The notes beneath the pieces were generated by a model, which had not been told where the DNA came from, did no database searches, and saw only the letters and a list, made by a program, of their open reading frames with translations. The translations under genes were made by a program, and so were the position numbers. From Pullibacteroides sp964436335 (lineage in GTDB: Bacteria > Bacteroidota > Bacteroidia > Bacteroidales > P3), in assembly GCA_964436335.1 (NCBI GenBank), contig CAYTCD010000015.1, positions 1 through 28,340 on the forward strand: DNA of 28,340 nt. Reading direction: 5' to 3'. Below, piece by piece: positions 14,310 to 22,740 of this stretch. Numbering within the stretch: position 1 is the stretch's first letter; every line of letters begins with the position of its first letter.

Positions 14310-15031
14310 CATCGCTTTGGCTGAATCTTAAATCTTTGGCAAACAGTTGCCTCCATTTTCTTTATCCTGAAACCTGCGCCGGATGTGGAAAGGAACTGCA
14401 TACCAACGAACGGGTGCTCTGCTGGCGGTGCGCGGAACAACTGCCTTTTACAAGGTTCGAGAATGAAATACGCAATCCCGTCTTTATGGAACTTGCCGGA
14501 CGGATAAAGGTGGAATTTGCCACGGCGATACTGGTTTTTAAAAAACAGGGCATTGTACAGAACATGCTCCACGGACTCAAATACCACGGACGTTCCGAAA
14601 CCGGACTTTTTCTGGGACGCATAACGGGAGAAAGACTCAAGGCCTCCAGTGCCTTTAGTGTTCCCGATTTTATGATCCCCGTGCCTCTGCATCCCCAAAA
14701 AGAGAAGAAACGGGGATACAATCAAAGCCTCCGCATTGCCGAAGGAATCAGCGAATATTTTCCAAAAATGACAATAGAAAAGACGTTGCTGAAAAAGCGG
14801 AATGTATCGGAAAGCCAGACTAGAAAGAACCGGGCTGCACGTTGGGAAAATGCCAAGGAATCGTTCTGTCTGTCGGATACTGCCTTGCAGGAGACACGTT
14901 TTGCCGGCAGGCATTTTTTAATTGTGGACGATGTATTTACCACCGGTGCCACGGTAGAAAGCTGCGCCCGCCAAATCCTCAGAATTCCGGGAGCACGGGT
15001 GTCGGTAATAACGATAGCCGCCCCTATTTAG
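14303..15031 (+). CDS. comF: ComF family protein (phosphoribosyltransferase-like)
   Basis: This is a homologue of ComF, which supports uptake of single-stranded DNA during natural transformation in other bacteria. The 242-aa protein has a zinc-finger-like Cys cluster (CAGCG and CWRC, about residues 25-43) followed by a type I PRTase fold. VPLHPQKEKKRGYNQS is the typical ComF motif and LIVDDVFTTGATV is the PRPP-binding loop. The start ATG 14303 sits directly at the predicted transcription start. It is divergent from the coiled-coil gene and separated from the next plus-strand gene by 157 nt. Confidence 0.9.
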   Translation: MQTSLWLNLKSLANSCLHFLYPETCAGCGKELHTNERVLCWRCAEQLPFTRFENEIRNPVFMELAGRIKVEFATAILVFKKQGIVQNMLHGLKYHGRSETGLFLGRITGERLKASSAFSVPDFMIPVPLHPQKEKKRGYNQSLRIAEGISEYFPKMTIEKTLLKKRNVSESQTRKNRAARWENAKESFCLSDTALQETRFAGRHFLIVDDVFTTGATVESCARQILRIPGARVSVITIAAPI

Positions 15032-15152
15032 CATCTCCGCTCCTGCAACCAGGATAACACAATACAGGATTTGCTTCAGACGGTTATTCCCGAAACATCG
15101 TGCCGGGGAAAAATCGTAACAGCGGGCAGGCGGGCATATCGTGTGTTTTAAC

Positions 15153-15160
15153 TATCTTTG
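15153..15160 (+). promoter_or_regulatory. Putative -7 box at the head of the 11-gene run
   Basis: TATCTTTG fits TAnnTTTG and lies 28 nt before the ATG at 15189. No TTTG was found at the -33 spacing. It is the only promoter-like element I identified for the plus-strand run up to 26923. Confidence 0.45.
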
Positions 15161-15188
15161 CTATTTGCTATAAAATTCAACAATCACC

Positions 15189-15872
15189 ATGAAATATCTG
15201 ATGCGGGCAGCCTTTTTAACAGCCGCCTTGATTTTAAACCTCAGCTTTATGAACGCGCAGACTTCTGCCTATCCGGCAAGCGAAACCGAACAGATTGCGG
15301 TTATCCACACGCCTTACGGCGATATGACCGTGAAACTCTACAACCAGACACCGCAGCACCGCGACAACTTTATCAAACTGGTAAAGGCGCAGATGTACGA
15401 CAACACGCTTTTTCACCGCGTTATCAAAGATTTCATGATTCAGGGCGGCGACCCTAAATCGAAGAACGCTGCTCCTGGAGAAATGCTCGGCACGGGCGAT
15501 CTCGGCTACACGGTTCCGGCCGAATTCGTGCCCGGCCTGCTCCATAAAAAGGGGGCCTTAGCCGCCGCCCGCCAAGGCGACAATGTGAATCCCCGCCGGG
15601 AATCATCGGCCTCCCAATTCTATATTGTACAGGGCCGCACCTATACTCCGCAAGAAATCGAGATACTCAAAACGCGCTATGGCGTTCAGTTAACGCCCGA
15701 ACAGGAGCAGCTCTACTCCACCGTAGGCGGCACGCCTCATCTGGATGGACAATACACGGTATTCGGGGAGGTGATCGACGGTTTGGATGTTATCGACCGT
15801 ATCGCCGCCCAAGCCACCGATGGCAGAGACCGACCTGTAGAAGACATTCCGATGACCATTACCCTTCAATAA
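15189..15872 (+). CDS. Exported cyclophilin-type peptidyl-prolyl isomerase
   Basis: This protein catalyses cis-trans isomerisation of X-Pro bonds and helps fold exported proteins. It is 227 aa with a signal peptide (predicted cleavage MNA|QTS), so it acts in the periplasm or is surface-exposed. The cyclophilin core is clear: IHTPYGDMTVKLYNQTPQHRDNFIKL, the catalytic FHRVIKDFMIQGGDP, SASQFYIV for the binding pocket, and LDGQYTVFGEVIDGLDVIDRI. An insert of about 45 residues between SQFYIV and the LDGQYTVFG strand is common in Bacteroidetes versions. It is first in the gene run and 17 nt before pheS. Confidence 0.92.
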   Translation: MKYLMRAAFLTAALILNLSFMNAQTSAYPASETEQIAVIHTPYGDMTVKLYNQTPQHRDNFIKLVKAQMYDNTLFHRVIKDFMIQGGDPKSKNAAPGEMLGTGDLGYTVPAEFVPGLLHKKGALAAARQGDNVNPRRESSASQFYIVQGRTYTPQEIEILKTRYGVQLTPEQEQLYSTVGGTPHLDGQYTVFGEVIDGLDVIDRIAAQATDGRDRPVEDIPMTITLQ

Positions 15873-15889
15873 CCGAAACCGCATACGCC

Positions 15890-16915
15890 ATGGCACTCAA
15901 GGAAAGAATAGACAGTCTGCTTGAAGAAGCCCGCAAGATAAAACTCGCTTCGCTTGAAGATTCGGAAAACTACCGTATCCGTCTTCTCGGAAAAAAAGGC
16001 GAGATGAACAAACTTTTCGAGGAGTTCAAGAAAGTGGAACCCGAATTGCGCAAAAGCATCGGGCAAGCGCTCAACGAACTTAAGACCGCGGTGCAGGAAG
16101 CCGTACAGAAAGCCAAAAACGATTTTGGCAAAGAGCTGTCGGCGAATACCGAACAGAATCTGGATTTGACCCGCCCGGTGGAGGACCGGATCGGACACAG
16201 GCATCCGCTTTCACTCATCCGCGAAGAGATTTACCGTATTTTCGGCAAAATCGGTTTCGATATTTCGGACGGTCCGGAGATAGAAGACGATTGGCATCTT
16301 TTCACCGCCTTGAACTTTCCACCCGAACATCCGGCACGGGATATGCAAGACACTTTCTTTATCGAAAAGAACCAAGGTGTCAACGATGTGGCCTTGCGTA
16401 CCCATACTTCTTCGGTGCAAATCCGCACCATGAAAGAAAAGCCTCTGCCTATCCGCACACTGTGCCCCGGCCGGGTCTATCGCAACGAGGCCGTTTCGGC
16501 ACGTGCCCACTGCTTTTTCCATCAGGTGGCAGGCCTGTACGTGGATAAGGGTGTTTCGTATGCCGACCTGCGCGAAGTATTGCTGTATTTCGCCAAGGAG
16601 ATGTTTGGTTCGGACACCAAGATACGGCTCAGACCTTCATACTTTCCATTTACCGAACCGTCGGCCGAAATGGACATCGCCTGCACAATCTGCGGTGGCA
16701 AAGGCTGCCCGCTGTGCAAAGGCTCCGGGTGGGTGGAGAGTCTGGGTTGCGGCATGGTTGACCCCAATGTACTCGAAAACTGCGGCATCGACCCACAGAC
16801 TTACAGCGGTTTCGCTTTCGGCATGGGCGTGGAACGTATCGCCAACCTGCTTTACCGCGTAAACGACCTGCGGCTGTTCTCCGAAAACGATATGCGTTTC
16901 CTGTCTCAATTCTAA
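15890..16915 (+). CDS. pheS: Phenylalanyl-tRNA synthetase alpha subunit
   Basis: The catalytic subunit of the (alpha-beta)2 enzyme that charges tRNA-Phe. The 341-aa length is typical. It has an N-terminal coiled coil for tRNA contact (to about residue 85), class II motif 1 (HPLSLIREEIYRIFGKIGFDISDGPEIEDD), motif 2 (RTLCPGRVYRNEAVSARAHCFFHQVAGLYVDKG), and motif 3 in GFAFGMGVERIANLLYRVNDLRLFSENDMRFL. A Cys cluster CTICGGKGCPLCKG between motifs 2 and 3 looks like a small zinc site and is found in several Bacteroidetes. pheT is not in this window, so the subunits are unlinked, as is usual in this phylum. Confidence 0.97.
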   Translation: MALKERIDSLLEEARKIKLASLEDSENYRIRLLGKKGEMNKLFEEFKKVEPELRKSIGQALNELKTAVQEAVQKAKNDFGKELSANTEQNLDLTRPVEDRIGHRHPLSLIREEIYRIFGKIGFDISDGPEIEDDWHLFTALNFPPEHPARDMQDTFFIEKNQGVNDVALRTHTSSVQIRTMKEKPLPIRTLCPGRVYRNEAVSARAHCFFHQVAGLYVDKGVSYADLREVLLYFAKEMFGSDTKIRLRPSYFPFTEPSAEMDIACTICGGKGCPLCKGSGWVESLGCGMVDPNVLENCGIDPQTYSGFAFGMGVERIANLLYRVNDLRLFSENDMRFLSQF

Positions 16916-16927
16916 AGCGTTTTTACC

Positions 16928-17932
16928 ATGCGCGATATCCGGTTTCCCTTATGGATGATGATACTGTTGCCGCTTTGCGCTTGCCTGCTGGTTTCGGCCT
17001 GCGGACAGAAAAAAGGCGGAAACTCCTTAAAGCCCCGGACCGAACAGACCGCCGTTCCGGTATGCGATGCTGATTCTCTTTTCCGTTTTGCCGCCGAACA
17101 AGTGGCTTTCGGTCCAAGAACACCCGGATCACATGCGCAGAAAGCATGCGCAACTTACCTGCAATCCAAATTAACCGCTTACGGGGCCACCGTACAAGTG
17201 CAGGAATTCGAGGCTATGCGTTGGGACAATGTTGGTCTGAAAGGATACAATATCATGGCTTCTTTCAATCCCGGACAATCCCGGCGCATACTGCTCTGCG
17301 CCCATTGGGACTCACGCCCCTACGCTGACCGGGATACAGACGAAAAAGCAAGGAGAGACGCCATAGACGGAGCCAACGACGGGGCCAGCGGTGTGGCCGT
17401 GCTGCTCGAAATAGCCCGTGTTATACAACAACAACCGCTCCAAACGGGTATCGACATCGTGCTGTTCGATTTAGAAGATTCCGGCCGTCCCGAATGGGAA
17501 TCACACAAGCCGGGTGATGAATACACATGGTGTTTGGGCGCGCAATACTGGGCCGAACACCTGCCTGTTGACGGATATACGGCCGCTTACGGCATCTTGT
17601 TGGATATGGTGGGCACCTACGAACCTTGCTTTACAATGGAAGCCACTTCAATGTACTACGCACCCGATATCATGCGCAAAGTTTGGGAAAAAGCCGCACT
17701 GATGGGTTACGGCAATATCTTTCAGAACCGCGCCACAGGTGCGTTGATAGATGACCATCTTTTTGTGAATGACCTTGTCCGGATTCCCACCATCGATATC
17801 GTTCACTACGACAACCGCGCCGGAACAGGATTTTTTCCGCATTGGCACACCCTTGGCGACAACATGGAACACCTGTCGGCTTCCACTCTCAAAATAGTGG
17901 GAGACGTGGTATTGGCAACCCTCTACGAATAA
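16928..17932 (+). CDS. Type II glutaminyl-peptide cyclotransferase (M28-fold lipoprotein)
   Basis: This enzyme converts N-terminal Gln of exported proteins to pyroglutamate. The lipoprotein signal has lipobox LVSAC (Cys at about residue 25), placing it on a membrane facing the periplasm. The M28/QC zinc fold shows CAHWDSRPY, DGANDGASGVAVLLE (zinc Asp), VLFDLEDSG (catalytic Glu plus acidic ligand), the WCLGAQYWAEHL segment, LLDMVG, IDDHLFVN, and HWHTLGDNMEHL (zinc His). The IDDH and W-H-T-x-x-D-N-x-E-x-L motifs match animal-type QC better than M28 aminopeptidases. Several exported proteins in this window have Gln right after signal cleavage, which fits the assignment. Confidence 0.85.
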   Translation: MRDIRFPLWMMILLPLCACLLVSACGQKKGGNSLKPRTEQTAVPVCDADSLFRFAAEQVAFGPRTPGSHAQKACATYLQSKLTAYGATVQVQEFEAMRWDNVGLKGYNIMASFNPGQSRRILLCAHWDSRPYADRDTDEKARRDAIDGANDGASGVAVLLEIARVIQQQPLQTGIDIVLFDLEDSGRPEWESHKPGDEYTWCLGAQYWAEHLPVDGYTAAYGILLDMVGTYEPCFTMEATSMYYAPDIMRKVWEKAALMGYGNIFQNRATGALIDDHLFVNDLVRIPTIDIVHYDNRAGTGFFPHWHTLGDNMEHLSASTLKIVGDVVLATLYE

Positions 17933-17942
17933 CACAATCAAC

Positions 17943-19445
17943 ATGCAACTGAAGAGTTTGGCCAAACAGACAGTTATTTACGGATTGCCCTCCATTGTGG
18001 GGCGGTTCCTCAATTTTCTGCTGGTTCCGCTCTACACCTACAATTTCGCACCCGACCAATACGGCATCGTTACCGAACTCTACGCCTATGTGGCGTTCCT
18101 GCTGGTATTGCTCACCTACGGCATGGAAACCACCTTTTTCCGCTTCATGCAGAAATACAAGGACGACAAGCGCGTCTATAGCACCTCCGTGTGGTCCATT
18201 GCCGCCACCACCGCCGTTTTCCTGAGCATTGTGGCGGGCTTCCACGACCAAATCGGAGTCAAGATGGGCTATCCCGAAGCCGGACTATACATCACCTGGT
18301 TCGGCATCATCCTTTCGGCCGACGTGCTGGCGGCCATCCCCTTCTGCCTGTTGCGAGAACAGAACAAAGCCCTGCGGTTCGCCCTGCTCAAGTCGCTCAA
18401 CATCGCGGTGAACATCTTCCTCAACCTGTTCTTTATCCTCTACTGCCCCGCCCGCCTGCAAGCCCATCCCGATTCGTGGCTGCGCCTTATCTACGACCCC
18501 GGCATGGGTGTGGGCTACATCTTTATCAGCAACCTGATCGCCAGCCTGTTCACGTTCATCTGCCTCGCACCCGAATGGAAACAGCTGCGCTTTACCTTCA
18601 GCGGCAAAATATGGCGGGAAATGATGGTCTATACGCTGCCCGTAATGGTGTGGGGCATGGCGGGCATCATCAACGGCACGTTCGACCGCATCCTGCTCAA
18701 ATACCTCAACCCCGACCCTGCCACCGCCATGCATCAGCTGGGCATCTACGGGGCATGCTACAAGCTGTCGATTATCATGACCCTGTTCGTGCAGGCGTTC
18801 CGATTCGCCGCCGAACCTTTCTTCTTTAAGCAGATGGATTCGGGCGATGCCCAGGCCACCTACGCCAAGGTGATGAAATATTTTGTGATCACCTGCGCCT
18901 TTATCTACCTGGTCTGCGTGCTTTTCTTGGATCAACTCATGTATTTTGTAGGGGCGGACTACCGTCAGGGCGCCGACGTGGTGCCGATTCTGCTGATGGC
19001 CAACCTCTTTCTGGGTGTATTCTTCAATCTTTCGGTTTGGTACAAGGTAAGCGACAAGACCCGTATCGGCATGTATATCTCGCTCATCGGGGCGGCCATC
19101 ACGATAGGCATGAACTTTTTGCTGATACCCGTTTTCGGCTACCACGGGGCGGCCTGGACCGCGCTTTCCTGCTATGTGGCCCTGAGCGTGGTTTCTTATT
19201 TCTGGGGGCAGAAATGCTATCCCGTGCCCTATCCGGTAAAACGGATCCTGCTTTACCTGGCGGTGGCCGTAGCCATCGGCCTGCCGGGGCTGTTCCTGCC
19301 TTTCGGCGCCGACTGGCTCAAAATAGTATATGGATTTGCCGGACTGCTGGTTTTCGGGGTACTCGTGCTCAAGAAAGAACCCGAACTGCCGGCCTTGGCC
19401 AAAGGTATTTTAAAACATGCCAAAGGCATGGTGCATAAACGATAA
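17943..19445 (+). CDS. Polysaccharide flippase (MATE/Wzx-like)
   Basis: An integral membrane lipid-linked oligosaccharide flippase. The 500-aa protein shows about 12-14 hydrophobic helices. Its N-terminus KQTVIYGLPSIVGRFLNFLLVPLYTYNFAPDQYGIVTELYAY is the classic start of polysaccharide-export (Wzx/RfbX) proteins, and FRFMQKYKDDK follows at the first cytoplasmic loop. The C-terminal helices end with KKEPELPALAKGILKHAK. It starts 10 nt after the cyclase gene and ends 5 nt before dut. Base composition is noticeably GC-rich compared with most of the window. The substrate is unknown; O-antigen, capsule or a peptidoglycan-like intermediate are possible. Confidence 0.9.
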   Translation: MQLKSLAKQTVIYGLPSIVGRFLNFLLVPLYTYNFAPDQYGIVTELYAYVAFLLVLLTYGMETTFFRFMQKYKDDKRVYSTSVWSIAATTAVFLSIVAGFHDQIGVKMGYPEAGLYITWFGIILSADVLAAIPFCLLREQNKALRFALLKSLNIAVNIFLNLFFILYCPARLQAHPDSWLRLIYDPGMGVGYIFISNLIASLFTFICLAPEWKQLRFTFSGKIWREMMVYTLPVMVWGMAGIINGTFDRILLKYLNPDPATAMHQLGIYGACYKLSIIMTLFVQAFRFAAEPFFFKQMDSGDAQATYAKVMKYFVITCAFIYLVCVLFLDQLMYFVGADYRQGADVVPILLMANLFLGVFFNLSVWYKVSDKTRIGMYISLIGAAITIGMNFLLIPVFGYHGAAWTALSCYVALSVVSYFWGQKCYPVPYPVKRILLYLAVAVAIGLPGLFLPFGADWLKIVYGFAGLLVFGVLVLKKEPELPALAKGILKHAKGMVHKR

Positions 19446-19450
19446 AGAAA

Positions 19451-19900
19451 ATGAGCAACGAAACACTTTCGGTACGCATCGTCAACCAATCGGGGCACGC
19501 CTTGCCCGAATACGCCACGGAGGCTTCCGCCGGTATGGATATACGTGCCTGCTTGGAAAGCCCTGTCGTAATCAAGCCTGGACAGCGAGCCTTCATTCCC
19601 ACCGGGCTGTTTATCGAACTGCCCATAGGTTTCGAGGCTCAGATACGCCCCCGCAGCGGTCTGGCCGCCAAACACGGCATTACCGTGCTCAACACGCCCG
19701 GCACCATCGATGCCGACTACCGGGGCGAAATCAAAGTGATTTTGATTAACCTCTCCCAAGAGGATTTTACCATAGAAAACGGTGAGCGCATCGCCCAGAT
19801 GGTGGTGGCGCGGCACGAAAAAGTGGCGTGGCAGATTGCCGAAACCCTTTCCGACACCGAACGCGGCGCGGGCGGTTTCGGACACACCGGAAAAAACTAA
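19451..19900 (+). CDS. dut: dUTP diphosphatase
   Basis: This enzyme hydrolyses dUTP to dUMP and PPi, keeping uracil out of DNA and supplying dTMP synthesis. The 149-aa trimeric-type dUTPase has all five motifs: motif 1 ASAGMDIRA, motif 2 PRSGLAAKHG, motif 3 NTPGTIDADYRGEI, motif 4 ENGERIAQMV and motif 5 RGAGGFGHTG. Length and start are standard. The next gene starts 4 nt after its stop, which implies translational coupling. In many Bacteroidales dut is followed by the same nucleotidyltransferase, TPR, DUF4292 and EnvC genes. Confidence 0.97.
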   Translation: MSNETLSVRIVNQSGHALPEYATEASAGMDIRACLESPVVIKPGQRAFIPTGLFIELPIGFEAQIRPRSGLAAKHGITVLNTPGTIDADYRGEIKVILINLSQEDFTIENGERIAQMVVARHEKVAWQIAETLSDTERGAGGFGHTGKN

Positions 19901-19904
19901 GAAA

Positions 19905-20903
19905 ATGAGAATCATTATCCCCATGGCGGGCATGGGCAAACGCATGCGCCCGCATACCCTCACCACCCCCAAGCCTTTGATCCGTTTTGCCGGTCAATCG
20001 ATTGTGGAACACCTGATCGGACAGATCTCGCAGGCCGTGAAAGAACCGATCGAAGAAATAGCCTTTATCACGGGGCATTTCGGCCAAAAGACCGAGAACG
20101 ACCTCAGGCAGGCCGCCCAAAATATCGGCGCCAAGGCTTCGATTTACTACCAGGAAGAAGTTCTGGGAACCGCCCACGCCATTCTGTGCGCGGCACCTTC
20201 CCTGCAAGGCCCGGTGGTGGTGGCCTTTGCCGACACGCTTTTTTACTGCTCCGCCCCTCTCGACACCTCGCGGGATTCCGTTATCTGGACCAAACAGGTG
20301 TCTGACCCGAGCGCCTTCGGCGTAGTGCTGACCGATGCCCATCGGCAAATCACCGGCTTTGTGGAAAAACCCAAGACTCCGGTATCCGACCTGGCCATCA
20401 TCGGCATCTATTTCTTTAAGGACGGCGGCAATCTCCGGAACGAACTGCAATACCTCATCGACCACGATGTGCGCAAAGGCAACGAATACCAGCTTACCGA
20501 CGCCCTGCAGAACATGATGGAAAAAGGGCTTCGCTTTTACAGCGAATCCGTAGATGAATGGCTCGACTGCGGCAACAAGGAAGCCACCGTGCAAACTCAC
20601 GCCCGTGTGTTGGAACACCGGGGGCATTTCGTGGATCCAAACGCCCAGGTGGAGCAATCGGTTATCGTGCCGCCCTGCCATATCGCCGCCGGAGCCGTCA
20701 TCCGCCATTCGGTGGTGGGGCCTTACGTTACGGTGGATGCCGGAAGCCAGATAGAACGCTCGGTGGTATCGGACACCATCGTGCAGCAAAACGCCCGTAT
20801 CGAAAACATTGTATTGCACAACGCCATGATGGGCACCGAAGCGGTGGCCGCAGCGCATGCGGTATCAGTGAATCTGAGCGATTATTCCCGTTCGGATTCC
20901 TGA
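19905..20903 (+). CDS. Sugar-1-phosphate nucleotidyltransferase with beta-helix tail
   Basis: This enzyme joins a sugar-1-phosphate to an NTP to form an NDP-sugar for glycan synthesis. The 332-aa protein starts MRIIIPMAGMGKRMRPHTLTTPKPLI, the family's G-x-G-x-R-x-x-P and PKP nucleotide-binding signature. It continues with EEVLGTAHAIL, FADTLF (metal Asp) and FVEKP, and ends with hexapeptide-like repeats from about residue 245 (PNAQVEQSVIVPPCHIAAGAVIRHSVVGPYV) forming a left-handed beta-helix. ATG 19905 is used because residues further upstream are dut sequence in another frame. Thymidylyl-, guanylyl- or uridylyltransferase activity cannot be told apart here. Confidence 0.9.
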   Translation: MRIIIPMAGMGKRMRPHTLTTPKPLIRFAGQSIVEHLIGQISQAVKEPIEEIAFITGHFGQKTENDLRQAAQNIGAKASIYYQEEVLGTAHAILCAAPSLQGPVVVAFADTLFYCSAPLDTSRDSVIWTKQVSDPSAFGVVLTDAHRQITGFVEKPKTPVSDLAIIGIYFFKDGGNLRNELQYLIDHDVRKGNEYQLTDALQNMMEKGLRFYSESVDEWLDCGNKEATVQTHARVLEHRGHFVDPNAQVEQSVIVPPCHIAAGAVIRHSVVGPYVTVDAGSQIERSVVSDTIVQQNARIENIVLHNAMMGTEAVAAAHAVSVNLSDYSRSDS

Positions 20904-20916
20904 CAAACATAAAGGA

Positions 20917-22740
20917 ATGACGCAGATCAAACAACACATAAACCTTCGGACCGCAGCCGTACTTTTACTGCTGACTATCCTTTCGGTGCAAGGGAGTTGG
21001 GCGCAGAAGCGTTCCAAGAGCAAAAGCACACCGGTACCCGCCGTTGTACTCCCCCCCGCCACCGAAACTCCTATCAGTGGGGGAACTTTTGTTTACGGAA
21101 AAGAAGACCATTACAGGGATTCCCTGTTTTTGGAAGCCACCGCCCACTATATTTCCGACCGAACCGAAGATGCCCTGCAACTGTATCGCCTCTTGCTGGA
21201 AAAAGATCCCGAAAACGCCACGGCGGCTTTCCAAATCAGCAATCTGTTGGCAGACGGAAACCGTTTTGCGGAGGCTATCGTATATGCAGAAAAAGCCTGT
21301 CTGCTACAACCCGGCAACGAGTGGTTCCAACTTTTGCGTGCCCAACTTTACAAAACCACCCGTCAGTTCAAAAAGGCGGGAGAAACCTTTGCGCTGCTCC
21401 ACCAACTCAACCCCAAAAATCTGGAATATGCCTACGAAGAGGCCAATATGTACGTGTTTCTCAAAGACCTTTCTTCGGCTATCGCCATTTACGACCGTTT
21501 GCAGGCGCAATTCGGTTATACGGACGAATGGAGCATGCAGAAATACAAGCTCTATGCGGGCATGAACAATGTAAAGGCCGCCCGTAACGAAATCGAAAAA
21601 ATAAGCGCGGCTATTCCCGGTCAATCTAAATATCTGGAGATACTGGCCCAAATGCACATGCAGGAGAAAGATTACAAACAGGCTTACCGTTATCTCAAAA
21701 AGATATTGGAACTGAAACCCGATGATCCCTACATTCATGTTTCGCTGGCCGACTACTACCGGAACACGGGCGATTTCAACGCCGCTTACCGATCGTTAGA
21801 AAAAGCGATAGAGAATGTACATCTGGATTTCAAGACCAAACTGAACATCTTGAAAACCTACTATACCGAACAAGATGAGCGCAAGCCTAAAGGCGACTTG
21901 TTCAAACAGGCCCGCCATCTTTTTGCCGTGCTGAACCGCGTGCATCCGCAAGAGGCCGAAGGATTTTTTACACATGGTAAATTCCTCGTGTTGCTGGATG
22001 ATGTTCCTACAGCCATTCCGTTGCTGAAAAAGTCTGTAACATTAGATTCAACCGTTTACGGCGCGTGGGAAATGTTACTTTTTGCCGCCAATCAGGTGGG
22101 TGATACAGCTTTACTTAAACAGGCCGGAAAAATTGCCGCCGGACGTTTTCCCGAACAGCCGGCCCCCTTTATGTATCTTGCCGTGGCCGCGATATTGGAT
22201 GGCGACAACGAATCGGCTGTGGCTTTGGCCGAAAACTGCCACAAACGCAACATGGGCATCAATCCCTATATGGAAAAAGTGGTCTTGCAGATTTTAGGAG
22301 ATGGATATTTCGTCTTGAATCAGCACGACAAGAGTCTGGATGCCTACCGCCGGCTTTATGCCACCGATCCTGCCGACAAATATGTGCGGAACAACTACGC
22401 GTATTATCTGGCCGTAACGGGAAGGGAACTGGAGATGGCCGAAAAAATGGCGGAAAAACTATGTCAGGAAGAACCGCAGAACGCCACTTTCCTTGATACC
22501 TACGCATGGACGCTTTACCGCAACGGCAATTACGGGAAAGCCAAAGAGATAATGGAGAAAGCCCTGAAGTACAGCGATGGAAAGGAGTCCACACTTTGGG
22601 AACATTACGGCGATATATTGCAACGTTCCGGTCAAACACCGCAAGCGATTGAAGCGTGGAAAAAAGCTGTTTTTCTACTTCCACAAGAGGAAAGAGCCCC
22701 GATTGAACGGAAGATTGAGCAACCCGATTTAACCGAATAG
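20917..22740 (+). CDS. Exported tetratricopeptide repeat protein
   Basis: The 607-aa protein has a signal peptide (SWA|QKR cleavage, Gln at +1), a short basic/proline linker and then TPR repeats over nearly its full length. Clear units include ATAHYISDRTEDALQLYRLLLEKDPENATAAF, DYKQAYRYLKKILELKPDDPY, GDFNAAYRSLEKAIE, and a well-conserved C-terminal set (YAYYLAVTGRELEMAEKMAEK, YAWTLYRNGNYGKAKEIMEKAL, HYGDILQRSGQTPQAIEAWKKAV). It is likely a periplasmic scaffold. Its conserved position between the nucleotidyltransferase and the DUF4292 lipoprotein suggests an envelope-assembly role, but no function is established. The next start follows its stop directly. Confidence 0.9.
   Translation: MTQIKQHINLRTAAVLLLLTILSVQGSWAQKRSKSKSTPVPAVVLPPATETPISGGTFVYGKEDHYRDSLFLEATAHYISDRTEDALQLYRLLLEKDPENATAAFQISNLLADGNRFAEAIVYAEKACLLQPGNEWFQLLRAQLYKTTRQFKKAGETFALLHQLNPKNLEYAYEEANMYVFLKDLSSAIAIYDRLQAQFGYTDEWSMQKYKLYAGMNNVKAARNEIEKISAAIPGQSKYLEILAQMHMQEKDYKQAYRYLKKILELKPDDPYIHVSLADYYRNTGDFNAAYRSLEKAIENVHLDFKTKLNILKTYYTEQDERKPKGDLFKQARHLFAVLNRVHPQEAEGFFTHGKFLVLLDDVPTAIPLLKKSVTLDSTVYGAWEMLLFAANQVGDTALLKQAGKIAAGRFPEQPAPFMYLAVAAILDGDNESAVALAENCHKRNMGINPYMEKVVLQILGDGYFVLNQHDKSLDAYRRLYATDPADKYVRNNYAYYLAVTGRELEMAEKMAEKLCQEEPQNATFLDTYAWTLYRNGNYGKAKEIMEKALKYSDGKESTLWEHYGDILQRSGQTPQAIEAWKKAVFLLPQEERAPIERKIEQPDLTE

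Noticed and set aside
19767..20858. A long minus-strand open frame opposite dut and the nucleotidyltransferase
   Set aside because: GC-rich genes produce long antisense frames; both plus-strand genes have full family motifs and this frame has none. The minus-strand frame opposite the flippase at 18285-19145 was rejected for the same reason.
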